From the NCBI GenBank assembly GCA_037892935.1, contig JAYXKI010000011.1:310001-374000 (forward strand): DNA of 64,000 nucleotides, in the 5' to 3' direction. The first letter of the stretch is position 1; the number at the start of each line of letters is the position of its first letter. The translations under genes and the position numbers were made by a program. The notes below the pieces were generated by a model. It had not been told where the DNA came from, ran no database searches, and saw nothing but the letters and a program-made list of their open reading frames with translations. This stretch comes from Phlebopus portentosus (taxonomy: Eukaryota; Basidiomycota; Agaricomycetes; Boletales; Boletinellaceae). Of this stretch, positions 1 to 11,230 are shown piece after piece.

Positions 1-1550
1 GCTCGTTCGACCGTGAATTGCTGAATATCAAAGTTACCGTATCCAGTAGTAGCATCTCTGTAAAATTCGACCGACGAAATAAGTCCTAAAGCGCTTGAAG
101 CTTCTTACCCAAGCCCAGCAGCTCCTATCTCGATCTCTGCGTGAATGGTGGTTCAAGACAGAAGACTAATGCTTACTCGCGCGGATACGGGAGGCCACAT
201 CCAAAACAACGTTGACGTTTCTAGTCCAAACAGAGCCCGATAAGGAGTAGTCTGTCGCGTTTGCGAGCTCGACTGCTGCATCAATAGTGTCTACTGTCAT
301 GATTCCGATGACTACAGCGGAGAAACAAAGGGAAGACGTCAGATATCGCATATCATGAACTCACTAGGCCCGAGGCTCTCTCGGTCAAACGCTCTCATCC
401 CAGGTTTGATACCAGAGAGTATATGCGGCCGAACAACCGCTCCATCCCTCTTCAGATCACCCAAGATTACCTCTGCGCCATCATTCTTAGCCTCGCGCAG
501 TAGACTTAAAACACCCTCTGCAGCGTACTCGTTGATCAGAGAGGATATTTGTGAATTAGGGTCGGATTGCACATCTCCCGCGCGGATGCTCGCGGAATGC
601 TTTTCAGGGCCGCGGTGAGAGTCGCTCCTGCGCCACGCTGAACAATGACGCGCTCGGTGGACAGGCAGTAGAGCCATTAAGTGCACCGGACGTGATTGAA
701 CGCGCTGCAGGTTCTACATCTGCATCGTCAGGAACCTTTGAATACGATTGTTATTTCAGATTATTGTTTCAGATATGCGCATAAATTGCAACTGAGCGTA
801 CCAAAGCTGAAGCTTATCGCTACCTGTGAACTGGCGTCCATAGCATTTTAGTGGTCAGAAATTTTAAGACGTAGGGGAACTCATATTTCCATGCCTTGTG
901 GTAGGATTCCCAATCAATTCTGCAGTAAGTACAGCAGAAGTCTCTCTGGACGAAGAAACGAAGTTCAAGACACCAGCAGGTATTCCGGCCTAAGTTAAAA
1001 ATATCAATATAACATGAAACCGTCCGAACAAATAAGAAATTACTTCATGCATCAATTCGATCACAATTTCCTGACTCCAAGGGCTATATTCCGAGGGCTT
1101 GACCACAACGGTATTGCCGCAAATGAGCGGCACGGCGATAGCTCTAACACACAGTACAGTGGGCCCATTCCACGGAACAATCGAAAGGATACGACAGAAT
1201 CAAAGCAAAGAAGTCAGTGAGACCCTAACTCGAATAAAAAGTAGAATTTGACATTGCACCGTAAGATATTGCGCGCTTCTGGGAAGAAGGAGTACGCTCC
1301 CACGCATCTAATGCCTTTCCTGCCGCTTCGACAGTAGCTTTGATAAGTTGATATCCAGAGAGGTTTCGAGAGATCAACGCGGGCTTCGAAGACGGGACTA
1401 GTGCTCGCTGACCTTACAGTCTTGCGAAGTTGCGGAAGCGGATGTAACGATCACATTCTTGTTCAAAGGGTTGTGGACTCTGAATGTGCGTCCATCGCTT
1501 GCCAACTCGCGCTGGCCGTTTATCCACAAAGGAACAACTTCAGGAGCCAT
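1..1550 (-). pseudogene. Aldehyde dehydrogenase pseudogene, 3' end outside window
   Basis: Left member of a tandem pair of NAD(P)-dependent aldehyde dehydrogenase genes resembling fungal salicylaldehyde/vanillin-type ALDHs. The ATG at 1548-1550 opens a product matching the neighbouring copy (motif PLWINGQR). Downstream blocks of the fold are recognisable: the 'HSASIRAGD' and 'LGDLKRDGA' segments near 480-600, 'TVDTIDAAVELANATDYSLS' near 200-300, and a last exon with 'TGYGNFDIQ' that runs off the left edge. Compared with the copy at 2366-4367, the stretch between 'FTGSDK' and 'DDADV' has lost the block holding the ELGGK general-base glutamate. About seven bases are also missing near 668-680, where the catalytic cysteine (GQVCMST in the sister) should be, and the frame shifts there. 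An active enzyme cannot be read from this copy. The disrupted motifs are seen directly; calling it a pseudogene is inference. Confidence 0.8.
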
Positions 1551-2365
1551 GGTAGACTAATTTATTACAATTCAGAGGTAGAGATGTGGCTCGTACTCTT
1601 ATAGCGCAGCGACGCACCTCCATCTCTTGCCCAGATGCACAAGGGGTTTATCCCGACACAACGTGAAGTGATTCGCTTGGCGTCGAGAATCTCTGAAGTA
1701 TGTATGGGGATGTGTGGCAGGTACGAAGAGGTATTTGATGATGCAAGGAACCGGTCTGTCGATTAGTATCAGCGAAACACAGGCTGCACAAGCAACGTCG
1801 GAAAAACCGAGGTTAAGTAAGTTAAAATGTTGCTGCCGACGCTTGGTTTCTTCCAAGCGGCGATGAATCAGGCATTGCTGGCTGTTCGTGGCACGGAAAC
1901 TCGAGCTCTTGACTTTCTTGGACCTGGATATTAGAAGGAACGGACCTCCGCGTTGAAATTGTCAGGTCCGCACATCCCCAGCAAAACAAAGATCGAAAGA
2001 ACAGCGTGTGAATTTGAAGTCCGTACATGCGAACACCTAGCAAGTGTTCAATATAGATTTTTTCGTAGTATTTTTCGTGCGTCTTATATTGATGATGACC
2101 TGTTTGTTTTTCACAACACGAGCGAGCTAGTGGAGGCATCATAAACAAAGGAATTTGAATTGATCGCCGTTCTAAATATTTTTGATCTCAGCGCTGACTC
2201 AGGGTGATCCTTTCGATTATGTAATCTTCCAGTTCTCTATCTACGCATATGGATATGGCACTTATGGCCTCGCTGCTCGAGCTTGGCAGTGATTGGGTCA
2301 GACTCCTTTATGGCGCGATTACATACGGGCCATTCAGACAGACTATAATACGCGAGTATACAAGG
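1551..2365. other. Spacer between the two ALDH copies, no gene seen
   Basis: Intergenic stretch between the 5' end of the left ALDH copy and the 3' end of the right copy. It holds only short overlapping open frames on both strands with no recognisable motif, and none shows conserved splice structure. It should contain the promoter of the left copy, but I see no clear TATA element. Confidence 0.5.
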
Positions 2366-4367
2366 CTACATGTCGACGATGGGATATGTTGCCCGTTCGG
2401 GATGAACAACAATCGCACGATCAACCGTAAAATGTTGAATGTCAAAGTTGCCGTATCCAGTCGCTCCTCTGTGGAAGACGCAGGTCAACAAGAAGCATCG
2501 TCGCGCCGAGCAGAATAAAATATCTCACCCGAGCCCAGCAGCTCCTATTTCAACCTCTGAGTGCGTAGTGGATCCGTTGACAGCCACCGTGCCTGAATAG
2601 AAGGGTTTTATTGAAGGTACGCAAACCACTTTAACACGACGCTCGGTGGAAAGGGAATAAATTTGGGCTTACCTGCACGAATGCGTGCACCGATGTTGAG
2701 AGCACGGTTGATGTCCCGTGTCCAAACAGAAGCAGTCAAGGAGTAATCTGTTGCGTTCGCAAGTTCAATAGCCTCATCTACGGTATCGACTGTAGTGATC
2801 CCAATAACTGAAAGGATGAAGGAATTTCGTTAGATAAGTTATCCTACGTGAGTAATCTATCGAGTAATCCGCTTACCAGGTCCGAAACTCTCCCTATCAA
2901 ACGCCTTCATTCCAGGTCTGATACCGGAAAGAACATGGGGCTGCAAAACTGCCCCGTCCCTTTTCAAATCACCCACAATGACCTCCGCGCCTTGCTTTTG
3001 CGCATCGCGCAACAGAGTCAATACACTCTCCGCAGCGCCATCATTAATCAGGGGAGATATCTTTGTACTAGGTTCGTGTGAATGTTCCCAGCACGAATGC
3101 TCGCAAAGTGCTTTTGAAGCGCTGGAATGAGCGTCGATGCAACACTTCGCTGAACGATGACGCGCTCAGTTGACATGCAGACCTGTCCGGACCCAAGGAG
3201 GCAACCGAACGTTATTGATCGGGCCGCCAGGTCAACATCTGCATCATCGAGAACCTTCAGCGGAAGTAAATCCACTGCTTCTAACCTGTATGTATAACAA
3301 AGAAGGTGACGCACTACTGCTGGAGCTTTGCCTCCTAATTCCAAGACGCATGGCTTGAGATACTTGGCAGCCTCTCCGGCGATGATCTTGCCGATTTTAT
3401 CACTTCCAGTGAACTATTACGACAATTTCAGCTTGTTTTGGTTTCAGGAAGGAAAAGCAAGTTAATGCTCACGTTCACGTGTCTAATAACAGGATTTCCG
3501 ATCAGCTCAGCGGTGAGCACCGGAGAAGTTTCCCTCGACATTGAGACATAATTCAAAACGCCAGGTGGTATACCGGCCTATACCAAAAGAACGATGTCGA
3601 CTCAAGAACGATTCTAATCAGGGGATCAGACAAAGCAGCTTACCTCATGCATTAGCTCAATCACGATCTCCTGACTCCAAGGGCTGAACTCTGAAGACTT
3701 TACGACGATAGTGTTGCCGCAAATGAGAGGTATCGCTATAGCTCTAACGAGCAGAGCAACTGGGGCGTTCCATGGGACAATAGAGAGTCTAAAATGAAGT
3801 TGACATCAAGGTAAAAAAATCGGCCAATAAGTGACAAGCTCGACGAGATGGACCGACATTGCGCCGTGAGCTCTTCTCTGAACAATGACATGTCCTCCTG
3901 GGGAGGCACCAGACGGGAAGCTCGTTCCTTTTACCTGAGTAGCTTGAGAAGCCGCGTCAAGAAAAAGAGCCTGGCCTGCGAGGATGTTTAATCCTAACAT
4001 CTCATTCGAGGCTGCAGTCTCGTCCCAAAGTGCTTTCGCGAACTTCTGCTTATACTTGTCTGTCAGGATGAGCTCGCTTGCTTTGATGAAGATGGTACGC
4101 TTCTGAGATGCAGGTGTACATTCCCAAGCATCGAAGGCTTTCCCTGCGGCCTCCGCAGCCTCCTAGAAACGCGAAGGAAATGTGATCGAACAAAGACTCA
4201 GAAGGATTGACGTAGAAGTACATACTGACCTTACAGTCTTGCGAGGTCGCCGAAGCCGAGATGGCCACTACTTTCTTGATCAGAGGATTTCGTACTTCAA
4301 AAGTGCTACTATCACTCGCCAGCCTACGCTGACCATTTATCCACAGAGATACAGCTTCAGAAGCCAT
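2366..4367 (-). CDS. NAD(P)-dependent aldehyde dehydrogenase, with one apparent frameshift
   Basis: Oxidises aldehydes to carboxylic acids; by overall resemblance it belongs with fungal salicylaldehyde/vanillin dehydrogenase-like ALDHs. The ATG at 4365-4367 gives 'MASEAVSLWINGQRR'. Visible in order are the Rossmann segment with 'VPWNAP' and 'NTIVVKSSEFSP' (cofactor site), 'FTGSDKIGK', the general-base motif 'LELGGKAPAVV' near 3320-3345, the catalytic cysteine in 'GSGQVCMSTERV' near 3165-3190, the 'FGP' segment, and a last exon 'GATGYGNFDIQHF' ending at 2366. About eight short introns are implied. Near 3067-3073 the frame slips by one base between 'RAGNIHTN' and 'ISPLINDGAAE'; the left copy is in frame at this point, so a C appears to be missing. 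This is either a sequence error or a recent inactivation. A TATA box lies 43 bases upstream of the ATG. Confidence 0.8.
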
Positions 4368-4409
4368 TGAGGATAGATCGCTGTCTCAACTACATCGAAT
4401 AAACCGGAG

Positions 4410-4417
4410 CTTTTATA
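4410..4417 (-). promoter_or_regulatory. TATA box of the right ALDH copy
   Basis: TATAAAAG on the minus strand, 43 bases upstream of the ATG of the aldehyde dehydrogenase at 2366-4367. The spacing is short but plausible for a fungal core promoter. The left ALDH copy has no equivalent at this position. Confidence 0.5.
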
Positions 4418-4798
4418 CTCGGATTTTTATTGAATCCGACTGCACGCACGATTTGCTATCTGATATTCGTGGTCTCATCAAACCTGTGTGTTGCACCTTG
4501 GCATATACCATTCGACGGACCTGCTTGCTAACCATACCCCAACGGTTCTGAAGGTGAGCGGACACGGGTACGAACGGATATGACGAAAGAGGAAGCAAGA
4601 GATCAACGTTGTCTACTTACTTGGCAATCGATACCTTCGGTGCATATTTACACCCGCCTTCCTCGATCAAAACGATGGAACATCGAGATAATGGCACACA
4701 ATGAATGATGATACGGGAAAAACACATACAAAAGTAGGACCAGAGGAGAGCCAAGGGAATATACTATCGGGGAATGGTCTCTTCCTCATCAAATCGCT

Positions 4799-7700
4799 TC
4801 AGCCACCGTTGGCTCCTTGTGGAGCGGAGACTTGAGCGTTTAGCTGTTTCCTCTGCTTCTTGGGTATCCCACGCTCGCCAAAGGAAGTCTTGCGTATCGG
4901 AGACGAAAACATACGGTACGTTCGTACACAGACTTTGATCTCCAGCCCACTTCGACTCATTGAAGGATCTGTCAACGGGTGTTCTTTGACTGCTCGGTAA
5001 TTACTGGTTCCGTACCACTATAGTCAGAGACGATATAAAAATCGGTGACACACGGGCTACTCACCGTGTTAAGAATGGCGGCTTTATTTTGATGTCAGTA
5101 AGTCCTCGTGTTGTTTCATCCTATCGTAGATTAATTTTTCCATTCAACACCACACAGAAGGTAGCTCACCGATACATATGAATCGATGTATGCTTGCCAT
5201 CGGCCGGTATATACATCGACGTCGTCAAAATTCGCATCCTCCTTCCCAAGCAGCTGGAACGTCAACGTGCGGGAGGCCGGATTCTGGAGATGAACTTTCG
5301 TTAGTAGTCTTTCAGTGCTTAGGAAGATTCAACGAACCCAGTCAATTCGGAAGAGATTTTCTTCAGGGCCAACAACTCTTTCGGCGTTTGCGCGAATTTC
5401 ATCCAAATCCAAACTTGTAGGGGAACCCATTTCCCTTTCCCGTTTGAGGCCTTCAAGAAGCACAAGGGACTTGCCATCCAGAATTATGCTTTGTACCTGA
5501 ATTATCAAGAATTGGTAAGTTTTCCGATGAAGAAAGGACGCCGTCGTGACTATTCACTTGTTTAATGATAGCGCCGATGACTTTATCGAACGTGAAAGTC
5601 ACATATGCCTGCCAAGACGGACATTCCGTGAGATGCACGAATTATCAACCGAATTGAGCATACCTTCGTACCAAACATATGCCGAGTAATATCTTCGAAT
5701 GCCTGCTGGTCAATGGAATTGTCGAATAGACGTTCACATGTTTCAAGCAAGAAGGGATAAAATTGTGCAGCAGGAGACTCTCTTTTCTTCAATTCCGCCA
5801 GCTTGGAATCAGCCGGTTCCGTGTCCAATAGTGCCAGGTCGTTAGCCAAAGGGTTTGAACGATAAGGGGAAGACGGATCATTTGCAAGCTTGTTTGCCAG
5901 ATCTTTGCACGACAGTAGACGTGTGTAGAGAAGCTACATAGTAGTGTAAGCTATTTCTCAACTTGCTTAAGTTAGATGCCGGTTATGCTTACCTCAATCA
6001 GTCGCAGTAAATTGTAAAAAGTAGCATTCGTAAAGAATGCACCTCTGCGACCAGGCTGCAACAGTGCCACGGCTGCAGCAGGGTCTGGAATCTGTGTCTG
6101 GAATGTATTCCGGATTCCATTAGGTTCCACAGCCAGAGATTCGTCACCCAATGCCAAATTTCCTGGGAGAGGCGATGCCAAACGAGATCCAGAATTGGAT
6201 TGGATAGTTTGGGCTGCCTTCCGACTCTTATCGTGCGCATTAGTCTTCAGAAGTCTCTTCCTAAGGTCATTACCGGCCGATCGTCTCCCGTTCCTCCCGG
6301 TCCGAGAAGCTCCAGCAGCGGAGGCATTCTCATCGATCTCATCGATAAAGTTTGTGAAGTCATCCGTTAAAAAGAACTGTTGGTCGAGTTGCTGGTTTCG
6401 CGTTCGGAACGCTGCGTCAAAAGGAGCTGGGTCGAACATGAAGAACAGAGGGATAAATGAACGCAAGAAGCCTTCAATGCGCCTCCGGTCCGCTACACTA
6501 ATGTGATGTTGCATACGATCGAGAAGGGAGAAAGTGAGTTTTAAGAGGTCCACGAGGACATCTGTGTCCTCTATCATGAACGCTAGATGATACCGAGGCC
6601 TCGTGCGAGCGAACAGGGGATCAATCAAAGATGCTCGTCTCGATATCTGTTCCTCTCGTGCGGATTCGATCTGGTTCAAAAAAGTCTTTGCAGTGATCGC
6701 TTTCTTGTCCGACATTTTGAAGTTGACACCCTGGTGATCTAACGACTTCTGATAGTTTCTTTTCTCGATCTCTCTCCACACTTTGTTCCATTCTCGTTGC
6801 GCTCTTTTCCACTCTTGTTCCTTCTGTTTGAGTCTTTCGAAAACGATAGGTATCGCGATCGCTGGAGAATCGTGCATGGCTTGGATAACCTCGAGCCCTG
6901 CTTCACGTCCATAGATCTTCTTGATGATCCGCTGGTGTATCGCCTTGTTAACGCCAGACAGAGGCAACTTTTGTTTCGACGTGGCCCTCTCTTCAGGGGA
7001 CAGCTGCACAATTTTTAAGTAGAACGGTTCCAGTGCCACTATCGTACGACTGATGGCCTCAATGTGGAAGTCGTACTCGTGTCGCTCCTCTTCTGTTCGA
7101 TGGAGAGCTTCCTCATAGGCGTTCTTCCGATGCGTGAAAAAGCCTGAATCTTCACTTGCCCAGGTCGGATGCGTCACCCATTCATCATTGAGCACACTCT
7201 TGCACATTTCATCTCTGCCCGAGCATGGCACGTTTGCCTCCTGTTCTCGCAATCAGCCAAAGCGTCTGAAACATATCAAAAGATTTCACTCACGCTTGCT
7301 GGCAAACGCCTATAACTTGGGCCGTGACGAATACTGAGGTGTTCTTTGCTCAGGCGTTCCATGCCTTCACCATGGTTAGGCCCACCACTCTCCCAGCTCG
7401 AGTCCCACCCCAGAATTTCTTTGAACTGAGCGAGAAGCACGTCGCCCAAGAATGTTCGACTCTGCTCGACGAGGCGTCTCATGTCAATAAAGCCCTGAGT
7501 GAAGAGGTTTATGAGTTTCAGAAATTCGTTATATACGTCGCGATTGTCGATTAATTGTCGAGCTCGATCGAAGAATGCCATGTCATCCCTGGAGGGCATA
7601 TCCAGAATTACAGGTAGTTGTTCGTTGTACGCAGTTGCAGCACGTTGCTGCGGAGGGTGTGCTGCGCGGGAATGAGAAAAATGGGGTGAATGAGATATAT

Positions 7701-9170
7701 CCTCCTCATATGGAGTATCGTGGACGTGGTACTTCATCCTCTTCGACTGAGCACGTTTCTCAAAAAAGTGGACTAATACAAGCATCACTACATACGGACC
7801 TTGGTTGCTGCTTTCGATGATGCATCCAACTCTGGCTCTCTCTCCCTGTCCTTCTCGCGCGCGGGTGCTTTCCGTTTCCTCTTCTGACCACCTGTAGCAG
7901 TCACGGATAGGGAAGCAGAGTCGAGAGCTCCCTTCTTTCCGAGCTTACCTGTCTTTACATCCTTCTCTGCAGAGATAGAACTATCGAGTGCATTGAACAT
8001 TTCGCGCGGAACGAAATGTTGTAACCCAGATAGAAGATCTGGCGCGTCTTGGAAGAGGTCGGATATCCTCCTTGCCAGTTGATCCTGAGTGATGGCGTCG
8101 AAGTATAGTGGTGAGTCAAGCAGTCAGTCGGAACCGTGAAAGGTGCCAGGGGTAGCGAGGCTGCTTACCTGATCCACGGGTGGGCGCTTATATGAGTTCA
8201 GAATATCGATGAACTCGTGATAAAGGTCATCGCGTCCGGCGAAGCGCTGCTTTATTTTTGTCACGTATTCCATCGCTGGATATATCTGTTCATGTGTATA
8301 CTGCAAACCATCTCCTATAACTGAGGCAGTAGAGCTAGGCCCCCCATAAACTGTGCAAATCAATTCAGTTGGTATCTTACGCATCGCGCGCTAGAATAGA
8401 CAAACCTTCAATTCCTTGGCTGTGTGTTGTCGTTCCGTCAGGTGTGGTGACCGTAATGATATTGGTGTCGTGTGCATCAACAGAGCATTCTATACGATAG
8501 CCAGCAGGAAGGAAGGTATTGAATCCTTCGATGAGCTGTGGGTATCCTGCGAAGAGAGTTGACACGCGTTGGATAACACCGGGGGTATCGATGCTTCAAA
8601 AAAAATATCATCAGTCTCAGAGCATACCTGCTAACAAACAATACATTACGTTTGGTTCTTGAAGTCTTTCATTATGTCCAGAAATCTGTTGTAGACACCC
8701 GGACTATCTGAGAACTGCCTCTTCACAGAATCAAGATAGGTCAGTGCATCGGTGACATTCAGCGTCCTCTCGCCGACAGGCTCTGATTGCTGCTGAGCAG
8801 GCAGTCTCGATGACGGACTTTCATCCCAAGCGGGGGCGCCATCCGGCCAGTTCTCATCTGCAGGGGAGTGCTTGATAGTCACTTCACCACCCGGCTCCGT
8901 AGAAGTCCTGTCGATTTCCATAGCTGGCGCACTCTGCGACCTTTCCGCCTTTGTCGCGCCGCTGCCTACTTCTCCCTCAGTGATGGGCACATCAGTTCGA
9001 GTTACGCTATCCTCAGCAGGTTCATCTGCTTTGGCCGGTACTTCCTGGTCCACCGTGGCCGAATCCGACACCGCTGGGAAAGTGCCGTTCGTCGTTGCAG
9101 GATGTCCGGCTTGCTGGTCTGGAGCTGCCTCATCATTCGGGGCTGAACCTTGTGGTCGTGTTTCTTCCAT
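4799..9170 (-). CDS. SIN3: SIN3 transcriptional corepressor (PAH1-3, HDAC-interaction domain)
   Basis: Scaffold of the nuclear Sin3/Rpd3 histone deacetylase complex. Paired amphipathic helix (PAH) domains bind DNA-binding repressors, and the HDAC-interaction domain recruits the deacetylase. The ATG at 9168-9170 begins an acidic, Pro/Ser-rich N-terminus. PAH1 ('[18 protein letters not shown]', then '[24 protein letters not shown]') spans the first intron. PAH2 ('[20 protein letters not shown]', then '[12 protein letters not shown]') has an intron after 'PPVDQ'. PAH3 is '[19 protein letters not shown]'. The HDAC-interaction region includes 'GPSYRRLP', '[19 protein letters not shown]' and '[12 protein letters not shown]'. 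The C-terminal Sin3 region continues through about six small exons to a stop at 4799. I read roughly 1,240 residues and at least 12 exons with no frame break, so this copy looks functional. Two PAH-containing paralogs lie directly upstream. Confidence 0.93.
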
Positions 9171-9689
9171 AATGTGAAGATGCTAGTACAGAGTTGAAAG
9201 CAGGACTCGGGGCATGAACAGGCAACAAACAAGGTTTTTGACGGACTCAACTGATGGATGATCGACGTGCTCGTGATCGTGAGTTCTAATTACCTCTTTC
9301 TCTTGGCACGCTAATAATTTGAGGGAAAACCTTCTGACATGAGGTTCGCCATACAAAAACGAGGGCAGGCTCAAAATACACAAATACACACTTGAAACGA
9401 AAGAACATGCGCACACGATTTATTCATGTCAGATAATCTATACATATGCATATTGGTCACTTATTATTCCTAATGTCATGATCCGATATCCGTCATAGGC
9501 AAGTAAATCCAGAATCTTGATCCCCTCAGCATATTCTCCAGTGTTCTCCAGCCAGCTTCGACTGATTCATGAGTGTTCATGAATCTCGCCCTTTCTTCTG
9601 CAATTGAGAGCCTTTCAGAACATTGAAAATATCGCACGCAACAAACCGTTTCAGGTCAGATTTAAGGTCGGGAGAAACTCGAAAGAGCT
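9171..9689. other. Upstream region of SIN3, no gene seen
   Basis: About 520 bases between the SIN3 start and the PAH relic. It is the presumed SIN3 5' UTR and promoter. It has only short overlapping frames and no recognisable motif. Confidence 0.5.
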
Positions 9690-10260
9690 TTGCTATTCAC
9701 TTCGATCGCCGATTCTGAGATGAGATGAATTTTGCGGAGAGTGAGTCAACACGTGACACTGAAGAGACCTGCAAATTGGGTAAGTAACTATATGCCTGAT
9801 CTACCCCCGAATAATCGTATGAATTGAGAATATCACATAACTCGAGATAGAGATCATCTCGTCCGCTAAAACACAGCTTTACTTTTCCCACATATTCTTT
9901 TATAGCATCCATCTCCGTGTTAGTTCTTTGTAAGTGTCCGCTTGTATGAGGGATTAGCCTAGTGCTCAGACCAATTCGATTATTGCAAATCACGAGCCTT
10001 CGTTATTCCGAACTGGAGTCGGCGTTTCCCATAAGAACACCTTTCCGTGGTATCTGGGAGGCAAGAAGGCATTGAATTCTTGATAAGGTGTGGATGCCAG
10101 CAAGGAGCGCTACGACACGTTTGATCATCAAGGGTATCGATGTTACTTTTGACTTTAGAAGTCCTTCATTATAGTGAGAAATTGATCGTAGTTACCTAGA
10201 TTGTCAGCGAACTTCTCCTTCACGGCATTCGTGAAGGAACAGTGTCTGTCATATCCAATG
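9690..10260 (-). pseudogene. Decayed SIN3 PAH1/PAH2 fragment
   Basis: A remnant of a SIN3-like gene, recognisable only in its PAH region. A PAH1 first half reads 'AVKEKFADNLGNYDQFL', then 'TIMKDF' followed by an in-frame stop where SIN3 reads 'DIMKDFKNQ'. The PAH1 second half ('IDT...IKRVVALLAG') can be followed only by changing frame, with 'EFNAFLP' in another frame. A PAH2 first half ('MDAIKEYVGKVKLCFSGRDD', then 'LYLELCDILNSY' and 'GVDQ') is still open near 9790-9920. No PAH3, HDAC-interaction domain or C-terminal region follows. The stop codon and frame changes are directly visible; origin by duplication of the neighbouring SIN3 is inferred from adjacency, orientation and similarity. Confidence 0.7.
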
Positions 10261-11230
10261 GTCTTTCTCTAAAAAAAGTGAACCCCTGGGTAGAAGTGCC
10301 TCTGCTTTGAGAGTTACTTGTCATGCACCTCTGTCGTGAATGCGACTATGTCTTTCAGTATTTTTGAAAGTTTGGAAAATTTCTTCGCAGCTGCAGAGAG
10401 CAGAGGTGGAACATCTAAGCAACAAAGGATGTGCCACGAAGTGATAGGAATATCGTCGATCAATAAAGGAAGATCGACACAACCGTATCCATGAAGTATA
10501 TTTTCTTCTCTGGAGATCAATTTGGACGACACTCAGTAGGCAAAATCTCTTGACCAGCATGAAATCTTGTTTTCGAGGTATCAAATTTTCTTATTGAAGA
10601 GCTAAAGGCAAGTGAGTTCGAACGAGCCTCACCCACTTCATACTTGTAGAGAGGATGACACGTTGAGGTACATAAATGAAATAGTGATACAGAACTACTG
10701 TTCCATATTTAGCGATTGTTGAAACATGGCTCAGATGTAGCACTCGTTGAGTGATGTGTCTCAGTAGGCATTAAGAACATAGTGATTGTGACTTCATCCT
10801 TTTAAGGTGTTGCTTTGAGCGAAGAGACGAGCACGCAATGGAATACTAACACAAATGTATTCTCAGTAGATTGTGAGCAGCGCAATCGTCTGAGGGTATT
10901 GCTGAATGAAATACAATGCTTTTATGCTATAATAAAGGCGTTTCATGGAAATGAATGGTTTCGAGTACCAACCATAAAAGAGACACAAAATGAATAGAAA
11001 AGTGTAACTGGGGGATAGAAAACTGTCCAAGAATGAATAAAACAGAAGGATAAGCTCGGGCGAGACATTCGGCCACGAGCGGTGTCCTATAGTAAAAGAG
11101 AATGCCTCGTGCCTTCGAGACGAGGGCGGTGAGTCCATAACCTCGGTTAATCATGCTTGGGTATCCCCGGGATACTTCGCCGGATTGTGCTCCAACAGTC
11201 GGTCCACTCGAAAAGGCGCGATGGATACCT
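10261..11230. other. Intergenic region between PAH copies
   Basis: About 970 bases with only short open frames on either strand and no similarity I recognise. It is AT-richer than the flanking genes and may hold eroded duplicate sequence, but no PAH motif is readable here. Confidence 0.4.

Noticed and set aside
1599..2148. Two overlapping minus-strand frames in the ALDH spacer
   Set aside because: Their composition is non-coding in style, they have no motif, and they overlap each other in different frames.
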